Numbered from the stretch's first letter, positions 25,676 to 35,414 are shown. The stretch is DNA of 64,000 nucleotides from Pseudomonas putida NBRC 14164 (GCF_000412675.1 NC_021505.1:800501-864500); one strand, 5' to 3'. Notes: a model not told the origin generated them from the letters alone. Numbers and translations: made by a program.

Positions 25676-26395
25676 ATGCCCGCACAGGACAACAGCCGCT
25701 TCGTGATCCGTGATCGCAACTGGCACCCCAAAGCCCTTACGCCTGACTACAAAACGTCCATTGCCCGCTCGCCGCGTCAGGCACTGGTCAGCATTCCACA
25801 GTCGATCAGCGAAACCACTGGTCCGAACTTCTCCCACCTGGGCTTTGGCGCCCACGACCATGACCTGTTGCTGAACTTCAACAACGGTGGCCTGCCAATC
25901 GGCGAGCGCATCATCGTTGCCGGCCGCGTGGTCGACCAGTACGGCAAGCCTGTGCCGAACACCCTGGTGGAGATGTGGCAAGCCAACGCCGGTGGCCGCT
26001 ATCGGCACAAGAACGACCGTTACCTGGCACCGCTGGACCCGAACTTTGGTGGTGTCGGCCGTTGCCTGACCGACAGTGACGGCTATTACAGCTTCCGCAC
26101 CATCAAGCCGGGCCCGTACCCATGGCGCAACGGCCCGAACGACTGGCGCCCGGCGCACATTCACTTCGGCATCAGCGGCCCGTCGATTGCCACCAAGCTG
26201 ATCACCCAGCTGTATTTCGAGGGTGACCCGCTGATCCCGATGTGCCCGATCGTCAAGTCGATCGCCAATCCTGAAGCTGTACAGCAGTTGATCGCCAAGC
26301 TCGACATGAGCAACGCCAACCCGATGGACTGCCTGGCCTACCGCTTTGACATCGTGCTGCGCGGCCAGCGCAAGACCCACTTCGAAAACTGCTGA
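25676..26395 (+). CDS. pcaH: Protocatechuate 3,4-dioxygenase beta subunit
   Basis: A 239-residue iron-bearing subunit. With PcaG it opens the ring of protocatechuate between the two hydroxyls, giving 3-carboxy-cis,cis-muconate, the entry to the beta-ketoadipate pathway. The four iron ligands are present at Tyr109 ([11 protein letters not shown]), Tyr148 (GPYPW), His161 and His163 (PAHIHFG), matching the crystal-structure numbering of the P. putida enzyme. Length is normal for the family. pcaG starts 10 bases after the stop. Confidence 0.97.
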   Translation: MPAQDNSRFVIRDRNWHPKALTPDYKTSIARSPRQALVSIPQSISETTGPNFSHLGFGAHDHDLLLNFNNGGLPIGERIIVAGRVVDQYGKPVPNTLVEMWQANAGGRYRHKNDRYLAPLDPNFGGVGRCLTDSDGYYSFRTIKPGPYPWRNGPNDWRPAHIHFGISGPSIATKLITQLYFEGDPLIPMCPIVKSIANPEAVQQLIAKLDMSNANPMDCLAYRFDIVLRGQRKTHFENC

Positions 26396-26405
26396 GGAAC
26401 CCGCC

Positions 26406-27011
26406 ATGCCAATCGAACTGCTGCCGGAAACCCCTTCGCAGACCGCCGGCCCCTACGTGCACATCGGCCTGGCCCTGGAAGCGGCCGGCAACCCGACCCG
26501 CGATCAGGAAATCTGGAACCGCCTGGCCAAGCCAGACGCGCCAGGCGAGCACATCCTGCTGCTCGGCCAGGTCTATGACGGTAACGGCCACCTGGTGCGC
26601 GACTCGTTCCTGGAAGTGTGGCAGGCCGACGCCAATGGCGAGTACCAGGATGCCTACAACCTGGAAAACGCCTTCAACAGCTTTGGCCGCACCGCTACCA
26701 CCTTCGATGCCGGTGAATGGACCCTGCACACGGTCAAGCCGGGTGTGGTGAATAACGCGGCTGGTGTACCGATGGCGCCGCACATCAACATCAGCCTGTT
26801 TGCCCGTGGTATCAACATCCACCTGCACACGCGCCTGTATTTCGATGACGAAGCCCAGGCCAACGCCAAGTGCCCGGTGCTCAACCTGATCGAGCAGCCA
26901 CAGCGGCGTGAAACCTTGATTGCCAAGCGTTGCGAAGTGGACGGGAAGACGGCGTATCGCTTTGATATCCGTATCCAGGGGGAAGGCGAGACGGTGTTCT
27001 TCGACTTCTGA
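26406..27011 (+). CDS. pcaG: Protocatechuate 3,4-dioxygenase alpha subunit
   Basis: A 201-residue subunit with the same beta-sandwich fold as PcaH but without the iron ligands. N-terminal LPETPSQTAGPYVHIGLA and central FLEVWQADANGEY are family marks. It forms the alpha half of the active site and contributes to substrate binding. Start at the ATG after GAGGA; the longer frame overlaps pcaH. A GC-rich hairpin follows 6 bases after the stop. Confidence 0.96.
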   Translation: MPIELLPETPSQTAGPYVHIGLALEAAGNPTRDQEIWNRLAKPDAPGEHILLLGQVYDGNGHLVRDSFLEVWQADANGEYQDAYNLENAFNSFGRTATTFDAGEWTLHTVKPGVVNNAAGVPMAPHINISLFARGINIHLHTRLYFDDEAQANAKCPVLNLIEQPQRRETLIAKRCEVDGKTAYRFDIRIQGEGETVFFDF

Positions 27012-27017
27012 TGGAAA

Positions 27018-27042
27018 CCCGGGGCCGCACAGCGGCCCCGGG
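27018..27042. terminator. Bidirectional hairpin between pcaG and the cupin gene
   Basis: CCCGGGGCCGC-ACA-GCGGCCCCGGG is an 11-bp stem placed exactly between two convergent stop codons. There is no T-run on either side, so termination efficiency is uncertain. Confidence 0.6.
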
Positions 27043-27046
27043 GCTA

Positions 27047-27481
27047 TCAGCCGTTCACAGGCTTCAGGTCAAACGCATCGGCCTGGTACTGGAACAGCAG
27101 GCAATCGGCCGCCGCAGTGCATCCGCTTTCATGCACCAGGTCGGCCGGCAGCCTGTAGTAGGACCCGGCTGAAAACTCGGTGCGTTTGCCATCGATTACC
27201 GCGTAGAAAGTACCCTTCAGCACCACGGTCGGCAGTGCCTGGCTGTGCTGGTGCAGGCCGTTGTCGGTCCCTTTCCTGAATTTCACATAGGCCGAGTAAG
27301 GCCCCTTGCCGAAAATGTCCCCCTCAACGTTGGCGTAGCTGATTGCGCCGTTGGTGTTGGGTACGTCCTGCCACTTCAATGCTGCGCTATCGGGTACTGA
27401 CACGGTTTTTTCTGCTGCGTTGATGCCAACGGCCAGGGTGGTGAGCGCCACGCCCGCAATGATTGCCTGCAATGCCTTCAT
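27047..27481 (-). CDS. Secreted cupin-domain protein
   Basis: A 144-residue protein with a signal peptide (MKALQAIIAGVALTTLAVGI, cleavage near NAAEK). The mature part is one cupin: GTDNGLHQHSQALPTVVLKG carries two histidines of the metal site, and LPADLVHESG carries the third. This resembles periplasmic DUF4437/ChrR-like cupins. Function is unknown. The start at 27481 has AGGAACACC upstream. It converges on pcaG and precedes a LysR gene reading the same way. Confidence 0.75.
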   Translation of the reverse strand: MKALQAIIAGVALTTLAVGINAAEKTVSVPDSAALKWQDVPNTNGAISYANVEGDIFGKGPYSAYVKFRKGTDNGLHQHSQALPTVVLKGTFYAVIDGKRTEFSAGSYYRLPADLVHESGCTAAADCLLFQYQADAFDLKPVNG

Positions 27482-27584
27482 GGTGGTGTTCCTTCGTTGA
27501 GTGTCAGTGCAACGAAGCCTAACCAAACACTTTCTGCACAAATACGGGTCTCGGTGCGCATGACTTGTTCATGATTTGCACAGA

Positions 27585-28490
27585 TCAGGCCTGCCACCTC
27601 GGCTGCGCGTAGTAGGTTTGCGCATAATCCAGCAACGCCCGCACTTTGGGCGCCAGGTAACGGCTTTGCGGGTACACCGCATACAGGTTGCGTGGGGGCA
27701 GTTTCCAGTCTTGGAGCACCGGCACCAGGCGCCCGTCCAGCAAGGCGTCATGCACGATAAAACGATCAAAGCTGGCAATGCCCAGCCCGCCAATGGCAGC
27801 AGCGCGCAGGGCCATCGGCGAGTTGGCACTTAGGCGCCGGGGCATCAGGATATCGCGCTGTTCACCCTCTGGGTTGGTCAGATACAGACGCTGTGGGTGA
27901 GGCAGGTTGCTGTAGCCGAGCAGGGGATGATCAACCAGTGTGTCGAGGGAAGTTGGCGTGCCGTGGCGTTCCAGGTAGCGAGGTGCGGCCACCAGTAGCA
28001 CCTCGCTGTGGGCCAGCAGGCGGGCTACCAGGCTGGAGTCGGGCAGATGATCGGTAATCCGAAGGCAGACATCGATTTGCTCTTCCAGCAGGTCAATGAA
28101 GCGATCGCTGCAATTGAGCTCGACCTGCAGCTGTGGGTGTCGCTCGACGAAGTCCGGTAGCCAGCGCCCCAGTTCAAGTTCGCCGAACGCAGTTGCCACG
28201 CCCAGGCGCAGGGTACCCGTGGGTTGCTGCTGATGCTCTGAAAGCTCCAGGGTCATTGCCTGCATCTGTTCGAGGATCTGCACGCAGTGGCGGTAGAAGA
28301 GTGTTCCTGCTTCGGTCAGGTGCAGGCGGCGGGTGGTGCGGGTGAGCAGTTGCGTGCCCAGTTGGCGTTCCAGCTGTTTCACCTGGCGTGACAGCACGGT
28401 GTGGGACAGGCCTGCCTGACTGGCGGCGGCACTGAAGCTGCCGAGGTCGACGACCCGGCGAAAGGCCTGCATGGCGTTCAACTGGTCCAT
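27585..28490 (-). CDS. LysR-family regulator (DmlR/AaeR-like)
   Basis: A 301-residue protein with N-terminal HTH FSAAASQAGLSHTVLSRQVK (about residues 17-36). The rest is a LysR effector domain of the branch with LRLGVATAFGELELGRWLPD and DVCLRITDHLPDSSLVARLL. Its position near pcaHG is suggestive, but the branch is not that of PcaQ, so I do not assign it to the site at 25554. The cupin gene lies 104 bases downstream and could be its target. Confidence 0.83.
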   Translation of the reverse strand: MDQLNAMQAFRRVVDLGSFSAAASQAGLSHTVLSRQVKQLERQLGTQLLTRTTRRLHLTEAGTLFYRHCVQILEQMQAMTLELSEHQQQPTGTLRLGVATAFGELELGRWLPDFVERHPQLQVELNCSDRFIDLLEEQIDVCLRITDHLPDSSLVARLLAHSEVLLVAAPRYLERHGTPTSLDTLVDHPLLGYSNLPHPQRLYLTNPEGEQRDILMPRRLSANSPMALRAAAIGGLGIASFDRFIVHDALLDGRLVPVLQDWKLPPRNLYAVYPQSRYLAPKVRALLDYAQTYYAQPRWQA

Positions 28491-28547
28491 CGGTACAGCT
28501 CTCCTGAAGCGCCCGGTGGAGCCTTGCAGGCCCCACCGGGTAGCGGA

Positions 28548-29633
28548 TCAGCGCCGGACCAGCAACACGCCGCTTTCCATGTGATGGGTATACGGGAACT
28601 GGTCGAACAGCGCGCAGCGTTCGATACGGTGGGTATCTTGCAGCTGGGCGATGTTCTGCGCCAGTGTCTCGGGGTTGCAGGAGATGTACAGGATCCGCTC
28701 GAAACGCCGGGTCAGCTCGCAGGTGTCAGGGTCCATCCCCGCGCGCGGCGGGTCGACAAACACCGTGCCGAAGTCATAGCTTTTCAGGTCGATGCCTTCC
28801 AGGCGACGGAACGGCCGCACCTCATTCAGCGCCTGGGTCAGCTCTTCGGCCGACAAGCGTACCAGGCGCACGTTATCCACAGCGTTCTCGTCGAGGTTGC
28901 TGAGCGCGGCATTGACCGAGGTCTTGCTGATTTCGGTCGCCAGCACCTGGCGCACGCGGGTGGCCAGCGGCAGGGTGAAGTTGCCGTTGCCGCAGTACAG
29001 CTCCAGCAAGTCGTCCTGGCGCTCGCCAATGGCCTCGAAGGCCCAGCTCAGCATCTTCTGGTTCACCGCGCCGTTGGGCTGGGTGAACGCGCCTTCCGGC
29101 TGGCGATAGCTGAACACACGGCCAGCCACGTCGAGTTTTTCCACCGCGTAGTCGCGGCCGATCACCAGGCGCTTGCCCTTGGAGCGGCCGATCACGCTCA
29201 CGCCCAGCGCTTCAGCCAGTTGCCGCGCTTCTGCTTCCCAAGCCTCGTCCAGTGGGCGGTGGTAGCACATCGTGATCATCGCATCGCCGGCCAGGGTGGT
29301 GAGGAACTCCACCTGGAACAGGCGGTTGCCCAGTTCCTCGCTGGCCTGCCATGCCGCCTTCAGGCGCGGCATCAGTGCATTGATGCGCTGGCTGGCGATG
29401 GGGAAATCCTCGATCAGGATCGCCTTGTGCTTGTCGCCCGGGGCAAACATGGCGTAGTGGCGCTGGCCATCCTCGCGCCACAGGCGGAACTCGGCGCGCA
29501 GGCGGTAGTGCTCGCGCGGCGAGTCGAAAACAGCCGGTTCCGGCGCGCCAAATGGCGCCAGCAGCTCGCGCAGCCGGGCCACCTTGGCGTCCAGCTGGGT
29601 GGCGTAGGAGGAGGGGTCGAAAGCAGCACTCAT
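28548..29633 (-). CDS. trmA: TrmA, tRNA (uracil-5-)-methyltransferase
   Basis: A 361-residue SAM enzyme that makes m5U54 (ribothymidine) in the T-loop of tRNAs. Motifs: [13 protein letters not shown] (SAM binding), VFVDPPRAG (motif IV, DPPR), [12 protein letters not shown] (nucleophilic cysteine) and a C-terminal HMESGVLL containing the catalytic glutamate. Length matches E. coli TrmA. The purine-permease stop codon overlaps its start by 4 bases, so the two are co-transcribed. Confidence 0.95.
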   Translation of the reverse strand: MSAAFDPSSYATQLDAKVARLRELLAPFGAPEPAVFDSPREHYRLRAEFRLWREDGQRHYAMFAPGDKHKAILIEDFPIASQRINALMPRLKAAWQASEELGNRLFQVEFLTTLAGDAMITMCYHRPLDEAWEAEARQLAEALGVSVIGRSKGKRLVIGRDYAVEKLDVAGRVFSYRQPEGAFTQPNGAVNQKMLSWAFEAIGERQDDLLELYCGNGNFTLPLATRVRQVLATEISKTSVNAALSNLDENAVDNVRLVRLSAEELTQALNEVRPFRRLEGIDLKSYDFGTVFVDPPRAGMDPDTCELTRRFERILYISCNPETLAQNIAQLQDTHRIERCALFDQFPYTHHMESGVLLVRR

Positions 29634-30925
29634 GCGTTGAACCAGCCCAGCTTGATGACGAACAGGATGGAAAGGATCACCAGGGCCGGGTTCAGGTCGC
29701 GGTGGCGGCCGGAGATCAGCTTGACGGCGGTCCAGGAAATGAAGCCGAAGGCGATGCCGTTGGCGATCGAGTAGGTCAGCGGCATGGCCAGGGCGGTCAC
29801 CACCACAGGTGCGGCTTCGGTGACGTCGTCCCAGTTTATTTCTGCCAGGCCAGAGGCCATCAGCACGGCGACGAACAGCAGCGCCGGCGCGGTGGCGAAC
29901 GCCGGCACGCTACCGGCCAGGGGGGCGAAGAACAGCGCCAGCAGGAACAGCACGGCAACCACGATGGCAGTCAGGCCGGTGCGGCCACCGGCGCTCACGC
30001 CCGCAGCGGACTCGATGTAGCTGGTGGTGGTCGAGGTGCCCAGCAGGGAACCGGCCATGGCGGCGGTGCTGTCGGCGATCAGGGCGCGGCCCATCTTCGG
30101 CATGTGGCCGTCCTTGCCCATCAGGCCGGCGCGCTTGGCCACGGCGATCAGGGTGCCGGAGTTGTCGAACAGGTCGACGAACAGGAACGCGAAGATCACG
30201 CTGATCAGGCCTACATCGAGGGCTCCGGCGATGTCCAGTTGCAGGAAGGTAGGTGCCAGCGAAGGTGGCATCGACACGATACCGCCGAACGGCGTGACGC
30301 CCATCGCGATCGACGCGACGGTGACGGCGAGGATGCCGATCAACACCGCGCCGCGCACCTTCAGCGACTCAAGGCCGACGATCAGGAAGAAGCCCAGGGT
30401 GGCGAGAATCACCGACGGCTGCTTGAGGTCGCCCATGCCCACCAAGGTGGCCGGGTTATCAACGACGATGCCGGCGTTATGCAGGGCGATCAATGCCAGG
30501 AACAGACCGATGCCGGCGGCAATAGCCGAACGCAGCGGCAGCGGGATGCTGTTCACGATCCATTCGCGGATGCGGAAGATCGACAACAGGAAGAACATCA
30601 CCGCCGACAGGAACACCGCGCCCAGCGCCACTTGCCAGGTGTGGCCCATGTGCAGCACCACGGTGTAGGTGAAGAACGCGTTCAGGCCCATACCCGGCGC
30701 CAGGGCGATCGGGTAGTTGGCAATCAGGCCCATGGTCGCAGAGCCGATGGCCGCTGCCAGGCAGGTGGCGACGAAGATCGCGCCCTTGTCCATGCCGGTC
30801 TCGCCGAGGATGCTCGGGTTGACGAACAGGATGTAGGCCATGGCCAGGAAGGTGGTGACGCCCGCGAGAATCTCGGTGCGCACGTTGGTGTTGTGTGCTC
30901 TTAGTTGAAACAGCCTTTCCAGCAT
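29630..30925 (-). CDS. NCS2/AzgA-type adenine-guanine-hypoxanthine permease
   Basis: A 431-residue membrane protein with about 13-14 helices. Start at the ATG of [13 protein letters not shown], with GGGAG upstream. Family signatures are [30 protein letters not shown], a central [14 protein letters not shown], and [15 protein letters not shown]. This is the AzgA-like branch that imports adenine, guanine or hypoxanthine with protons. Its 3' end overlaps trmA by 4 bases. Confidence 0.88.
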   Translation of the reverse strand: MLERLFQLRAHNTNVRTEILAGVTTFLAMAYILFVNPSILGETGMDKGAIFVATCLAAAIGSATMGLIANYPIALAPGMGLNAFFTYTVVLHMGHTWQVALGAVFLSAVMFFLLSIFRIREWIVNSIPLPLRSAIAAGIGLFLALIALHNAGIVVDNPATLVGMGDLKQPSVILATLGFFLIVGLESLKVRGAVLIGILAVTVASIAMGVTPFGGIVSMPPSLAPTFLQLDIAGALDVGLISVIFAFLFVDLFDNSGTLIAVAKRAGLMGKDGHMPKMGRALIADSTAAMAGSLLGTSTTTSYIESAAGVSAGGRTGLTAIVVAVLFLLALFFAPLAGSVPAFATAPALLFVAVLMASGLAEINWDDVTEAAPVVVTALAMPLTYSIANGIAFGFISWTAVKLISGRHRDLNPALVILSILFVIKLGWFNA

Positions 30926-31100
30926 GCCCGCTCCCCAAGGCGCCCCCGGCGCCATGAATGTATCGACCCCATCAGCAAAGCACAGACCGTACCGGTTGCC
31001 GTGGTTTTGTGTGGGGAGGAAAAAAGCCGCGCATCATACCAGCATGCTTGGCAGGGGCCTATGGCCGTTGGGGAATGGGTTTCCATAGCCGGTACCGGCC

Positions 31101-31135
31101 CTGTGGGAGCGGGCTTCTCCCGCGAAGAGGCCGGC
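31101..31135. repeat. Single REP unit
   Basis: CTGTGGGAGCGGGCTTCTCC followed by CGCGAAGAGGCCGGC: one unit without a mirror partner, in the gap between the MFS gene end and the permease promoter. Confidence 0.8.
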
Positions 31136-31147
31136 ACAGGCAACTGA

Positions 31148-32368
31148 TCAACCGTTATGCAACCGGTCCCGCTTGGCCAGTGTCGGGAACATTTTTATCC
31201 ACAGCCCCGTCACCACCAGTGTGCCCACCCCGCCCATCACCACCGCCGGCACTGTGCCAAACCAGTGCGCCGTCACCCCCGATTCGAACTCGCCGAGCTG
31301 GTTCGAGGCACCAATGAACAAGCCGTTGACCGCGCTCACGCGCCCGCGCATTTCGTCCGGGGTTTCCAGTTGCACGAACGAACTGCGAATGACCATGCTG
31401 ATCATGTCCGCCGCGCCCAGCACCACCAGCACCGCCAGCGAGAACCAGAACGAGGTCGACAGGCCGAAGGCGATGGTGGCCACGCCGAACACGCCGACTG
31501 CGGTGAACATGGTTCGCCCGACGTTGCGCTCGAACGGGAAGCGTGCCAGCCAGAGCGACATGGCTAACGCCCCCACCGCTGGCGCCGAGCGCAGCAGGCC
31601 CAGGCCCAGTGGGCCGGTCAGCAGGATGTCCTTGGCGAACACCGGCAGCAGCGCGGTGGCCCCACCCAGCAGTACGGCGAACAGGTCCAGCGAAATGGCG
31701 CCGAGGATGTCGGGACGACTGCGAATGAAGCGAATGCCGGCCAGCAGCGATTCGATGCTGGCACGCCCGCGCTGCACCACCTGGCCGCGCGCCTGCAGGC
31801 TCAGGGTGAGCACGCAGGCGATGGCATACAGGGCCACGGTGGGGCCATACACCCAGAGGCTGCCAAAGGCATACAGGAAGCCGCCCACCGCCGGCGCCAC
31901 GATGGTTGCCGACTGGGTAGCCGAAGCCGAAGCCGCCACCGCCCGCGGGAACAGCCCGGGCGGCACCACGTTGGGTAACAGCGCCTGGGTCGCCGGCATT
32001 TCGAACGAACGCGTGGCGCCCAGCAGGAAGGCGAGGGCGAAGATCAGCTCGCGGGTGACGTTGTCGGTGGCGCTGCCCACCGCCAGCGCCAGGGCGATCA
32101 GCCCCTGCAGGCTCTGGCACAGGGCGGCAACCTTGCGCCGGTCATAGCGGTCGGCCACATGCCCGGTGTGCAGCATGAACAGCACTCGCGGGGCGAACTC
32201 GACCAGGCCGACCAGGCCCAGGTCCAGCACATTGCCGGTCAACTGGTAGAGGTGCCAGCCAATGGCCACGGTGAGCATCTGGAAGCCACTGGCGGTGAAT
32301 ACACGGGCCAGCCAGAAGGCCAGGAAGGGGCGGTGGTGACGCAACAACTGCGGTGCGGAATCGGACAT
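31148..32368 (-). CDS. MFS transporter (EntS-like)
   Basis: A 406-residue protein with about 12 membrane helices. Start at MSDSAPQLL; the upstream extension has no SD. MFS_3-type marks: FWLARVFTASGFQMLTVAIGW in helix 1, HVADRYDRRKV (motif A) in the first cytosolic loop, and LETPDEMRGRVSAVNGLFIG in the second half. This subgroup exports small molecules such as siderophores or drugs. Nothing nearby fixes the substrate. The 345-base gap to cioA contains both promoters. Confidence 0.83.
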   Translation of the reverse strand: MSDSAPQLLRHHRPFLAFWLARVFTASGFQMLTVAIGWHLYQLTGNVLDLGLVGLVEFAPRVLFMLHTGHVADRYDRRKVAALCQSLQGLIALALAVGSATDNVTRELIFALAFLLGATRSFEMPATQALLPNVVPPGLFPRAVAASASATQSATIVAPAVGGFLYAFGSLWVYGPTVALYAIACVLTLSLQARGQVVQRGRASIESLLAGIRFIRSRPDILGAISLDLFAVLLGGATALLPVFAKDILLTGPLGLGLLRSAPAVGALAMSLWLARFPFERNVGRTMFTAVGVFGVATIAFGLSTSFWFSLAVLVVLGAADMISMVIRSSFVQLETPDEMRGRVSAVNGLFIGASNQLGEFESGVTAHWFGTVPAVVMGGVGTLVVTGLWIKMFPTLAKRDRLHNG

Positions 32369-32435
32369 CGGAAACCAGGGGCCTCGGCGCAGTAGAGGGG
32401 GGCGCAGCGTATCACCTGTTTGTAACAAGCGGTTA

Positions 32436-32506
32436 CTGTTTGCCCGGATCTGCACTTTTTCACGCGTTATGAAAGAGGGTGGGGCAACCGGTCACGCGGC
32501 AAACAG
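32436..32506. other. Distant inverted repeat in the MFS/cioA gap
   Basis: CTGTTTGCC (32436-32444) and GGCAAACAG (32498-32506) are exact mirrors 53 bases apart. They could be paired operator half-sites; no known regulator was recognised. The rest of the gap, apart from the dyad at 32548, shows nothing clear. Confidence 0.3.
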
Positions 32507-32547
32507 CCACACGGCCCGCCGGTCTATTCGGGACTATGCTTCCTAGC

Positions 32548-32586
32548 ATTCGTTGATCTGGGTCAATCGTTCCAGATTCAACGAAT
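32548..32586 (+). promoter_or_regulatory. ANR/FNR-type box within a long dyad, upstream of cioA
   Basis: TTGATCTGGGTCAA (32553-32566) differs from the FNR/ANR consensus TTGAT-N4-ATCAA at one base. It overlaps a larger dyad: ATTCGTTGATCTGG (32548-32561) pairs with CCAGATTCAACGAAT (32572-32586), with one bulged base and a 10-base loop. ANR is known to repress cio genes at low oxygen, so a repressor site is likely. Confidence 0.7.
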
Positions 32587-32713
32587 TGGCCCTCTGGGCC
32601 GGAATCCCTGCGATCGAACAGAACAATTCCAACGCGCCGTACTCGACCAAGTGGGGGCAGTGGGCGACTGGGGCCACAAGCCCGGACGCCGGATTATCTG
32701 AAGAGGAAGCACC

Positions 32714-34150
32714 ATGTTCGGAATAGAGGCCTTAGAGCTCGCCCGAATGCAGTTTGCCTTTACCGTTTCGTTCCACATCCTGTTCCCGGCCATCACCATT
32801 GGCCTGGCGAGCTACCTGGCAGTCCTCGAAGGCCTCTGGCTGCGGACCCACCAGCAGGTCTACCGTGACCTCTATCATTTCTGGTCAAAGATATTTGCCG
32901 TCAACTTCGGCATGGGCGTGGTCTCGGGCCTGGTCATGGCCTACCAGTTCGGTACCAACTGGAGCCGCTTCTCCGACTTTGCTGGCGCCGTCACCGGCCC
33001 GCTGCTCACCTACGAAGTACTCACTGCCTTCTTCCTTGAAGCCGGTTTCCTCGGCGTCATGCTGTTCGGCTGGAACCGTGTCGGCCGCGGCCTGCACTTC
33101 TTCTCCACGGTGATGGTGGCAATCGGTACGCTGGTTTCCACGTTCTGGATCCTGGCCTCCAACAGCTGGATGCAGACCCCACAAGGCCACGAAATCATCG
33201 ATGGCCGGGTGGTGCCGGTGGACTGGTTTGCGGTGGTGTTCAACCCATCGTTCCCCTACCGGCTGATGCACATGGCCACGGCCGCGTTCGTTTCCACGGC
33301 GTTCTTCGTTGGCGCCTCGGCGGCCTGGCACCTGCTGCGCGGGCGTGACAACCCGGCGGTACGCAAGATGCTGTCCATGGCCATGTGGATGGCGTTGATC
33401 GTTGCCCCGATCCAGGCGGTGATCGGCGACTTCCACGGCCTCAATACGCTCAAGCACCAGCCGGTGAAAATCGCGGCAATCGAAGGCCACTGGGAGAATG
33501 TGCCTGGCGAGCCGACGCCGCTGATCCTGTTCGGTATCCCCGACATGAAGGCCGAGACTACGCGCTTCAAGGTCGAGATCCCGGCGCTCGGCAGCCTGAT
33601 CCTGACTCACAGCCTGGACAAGCAGGTGCCGGCGATGAAGGAATTCCCGCGTGAGGACCGGCCTAACTCGACCATTGTCTTCTGGTCGTTCCGAATCATG
33701 GTCGGGCTGGGCTTGCTGATGATCTTCGTTGGCCTTTGGAGCCTCTGGCTGCGCAAGCGCGGCACGCTCTACACCTCGCGCCCGTTCCTGTATGTGGCGC
33801 TATGGATGGGGCCTTCGGGGCTGATTGCGTTGCTGGCCGGCTGGTTCACCACCGAGATTGGCCGCCAGCCCTGGGTGGTGTATGGCCTGATGCGCACGGC
33901 GGACGGTGTGTCCAACCACAGCTACGCCCAGCTTGGTTTCACCTTGGTGGCTTTCGTGGTGGTGTACTTCGCCCTGTTCGGCACCGGCCTTGGCTACATG
34001 ATGCGCCTGGTGCGCAAAGGGCCGCAGACCGGCGAAGGCGACGAGCACACACCGGGCGGCCCTGGCCAGAAACGCACGCCGGCGCGGCCATTGTCTGCCG
34101 CCGATGATGGCCATGAGGCCAAAACTGCCAGCCTGAGCAAGGAGGACTGA
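32714..34150 (+). CDS. cioA: CioA, cyanide-insensitive terminal oxidase subunit I
   Basis: A 478-residue integral membrane protein of the cytochrome bd family, about nine helices. It carries the haems and oxidises ubiquinol. Conserved start: FGIEALELARMQFAFTVSFH with the haem-ligand His. Further segments are GMGVVSGLVMAYQFGTNWS, GFLGVMLFGWNRV and the late GRQPWVVYGLMRT. The Q-loop is short, as in CioA rather than E. coli CydA. It gives respiration resistant to cyanide. Ends with a hydrophilic tail. cioB follows after 3 bases. Confidence 0.95.
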   Translation: MFGIEALELARMQFAFTVSFHILFPAITIGLASYLAVLEGLWLRTHQQVYRDLYHFWSKIFAVNFGMGVVSGLVMAYQFGTNWSRFSDFAGAVTGPLLTYEVLTAFFLEAGFLGVMLFGWNRVGRGLHFFSTVMVAIGTLVSTFWILASNSWMQTPQGHEIIDGRVVPVDWFAVVFNPSFPYRLMHMATAAFVSTAFFVGASAAWHLLRGRDNPAVRKMLSMAMWMALIVAPIQAVIGDFHGLNTLKHQPVKIAAIEGHWENVPGEPTPLILFGIPDMKAETTRFKVEIPALGSLILTHSLDKQVPAMKEFPREDRPNSTIVFWSFRIMVGLGLLMIFVGLWSLWLRKRGTLYTSRPFLYVALWMGPSGLIALLAGWFTTEIGRQPWVVYGLMRTADGVSNHSYAQLGFTLVAFVVVYFALFGTGLGYMMRLVRKGPQTGEGDEHTPGGPGQKRTPARPLSAADDGHEAKTASLSKED

Positions 34151-34153
34151 GCC

Positions 34154-35161
34154 ATGGGTATCGACCTTCCGCTGATCTGGGCCGTGATCATCATCTTCGG
34201 CGTCATGATGTACGTGGTGATGGACGGGTTCGACCTGGGGATCGGCATGCTGTTCCCCTTCGTCAAGGGCGAGCAGGACCGTGATGTAATGATGAACACC
34301 GTCGCCCCGGTGTGGGACGGCAACGAAACCTGGCTGATCCTGGGTGGTGCCGGGCTGTTCGGGGCGTTCCCTATGGCCTATGCCGTGGTACTCGAAGCCC
34401 TGTACCTGCCACTGATCCTGATGCTGATGGGCTTGATCTTCCGCGGCGTGGCCTTCGAGTTCCGCTTCAAGGCCACGGCCGACAAGCGGCATATCTGGGA
34501 CAAGGCGTTCATCGGCGGCTCCCTGGTCGCCACCTTCTTCCAGGGCGTGGCCCTGGGTGCCTTCCTTGAGGGCTTCAAAGTGGTCGACCGTCATTTTGCC
34601 GGTGGCACCCTCGACTGGCTCACCCCGTTCAGCCTGTTCTGTGGCGTGGGGTTGATCGTTGCCTACACCCTGTTGGGGTGCACCTGGCTGATCATGAAGA
34701 CCGAAGGGCCGCTGCAACAAAAGATGCATGACCTGGCCCGGCCTCTGGCGCTGGTACTGCTGGTAGTAATCGGTATCGTCAGCCTGTGGACGCCGATCGC
34801 TTATCCACAGATCGCCGACCGCTGGTTCAGCATGCCTAACCTGATCTGGTTCATGCCGGTGCCGCTGCTTGTAGTGGTGACCTTCTACGGGCTGCTCAAG
34901 GCAGTGGCGCGCAATGCGAACTACACGCCGTTCCTGCTCACCTTGGTGCTGATCTTCCTCGGCTACAGCGGCCTGGGGATCAGCCTGTGGCCGAACATCA
35001 TCCCGCCGTCGATTTCGATCTGGGATGCCGCAGCGCCACCGCAAAGCCAGGGCTTCATGCTGGTGGGCACACTGTTCATCCTGCCGTTCATCCTCATGTA
35101 CACCTTCTGGAGCTACTACGTGTTCCGCGGCAAGGTGACCCACGAAGACGGCTATCACTAG
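34154..35161 (+). CDS. cioB: CioB, cyanide-insensitive terminal oxidase subunit II
   Basis: A 335-residue membrane protein (about eight helices) that supports CioA. Family marks: MYVVMDGFDLGIGMLFPF, WDGNETWLILGGAGLFGAFP, GVALGAFLEGF. Length is that of CydB/CioB. It starts 3 bases after the cioA stop, with AAGGAGG inside the end of cioA. The small DUF2474-type gene follows after 9 bases. Confidence 0.95.
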   Translation: MGIDLPLIWAVIIIFGVMMYVVMDGFDLGIGMLFPFVKGEQDRDVMMNTVAPVWDGNETWLILGGAGLFGAFPMAYAVVLEALYLPLILMLMGLIFRGVAFEFRFKATADKRHIWDKAFIGGSLVATFFQGVALGAFLEGFKVVDRHFAGGTLDWLTPFSLFCGVGLIVAYTLLGCTWLIMKTEGPLQQKMHDLARPLALVLLVVIGIVSLWTPIAYPQIADRWFSMPNLIWFMPVPLLVVVTFYGLLKAVARNANYTPFLLTLVLIFLGYSGLGISLWPNIIPPSISIWDAAAPPQSQGFMLVGTLFILPFILMYTFWSYYVFRGKVTHEDGYH

Positions 35162-35170
35162 GAGGGCCGC

Positions 35171-35326
35171 ATGATGACCGGCAAACATGGCCTGGAAGAG
35201 AAGAAACCGCTGTGGCAGCGACTGGGTTGGCTGGTGCTGATCTGGGCAATGAGCGTTGCGGCCCTGGGGGTGGCAGCATGGGTGATGCGGCTTTTCATGG
35301 GGGCTGCGGGCCTTACCACCCATTGA
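35171..35326 (+). CDS. Small DUF2474-type membrane protein, third gene of the cio operon
   Basis: A 51-residue ORF (MMTGKHGLEEKKPLWQRLGW to LTTH) with AGGAGGG just before the ATG. One membrane helix at about residues 19-44 (WLVLIWAMSVAALGVAAWVM). Bd oxidases often need a single-helix subunit (CydX in E. coli); the DUF2474 family takes this position in cio operons. A structural or stability role in the oxidase is therefore likely but not proven. Confidence 0.8.
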   Translation: MMTGKHGLEEKKPLWQRLGWLVLIWAMSVAALGVAAWVMRLFMGAAGLTTH

Positions 35327-35330
35327 ATAA

Positions 35331-35406
35331 GCCAGCTCCCACAGGTTGGCTACTGCCCTTGGGCAACGCTGAACCTGTGGGAGCTGGCTTGCCGGCGATA
35401 GGGCCG
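35331..35406. repeat. REP pair
   Basis: GCCAGCTCCCACAGG and its mirror CCTGTGGGAGCTGGCTTGCC are separated by about 30 bases, between the convergent cio operon and rlmG. Confidence 0.88.
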
Positions 35407-35414
35407 GTACAGGC

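Noticed and set aside
27585..28490. This LysR protein as the PcaQ that binds the site at 25554
   Set aside because: Its sequence belongs to the DmlR/AaeR-like branch, and it lies 2 kb away beyond a convergent gene. Proximity alone is not enough.
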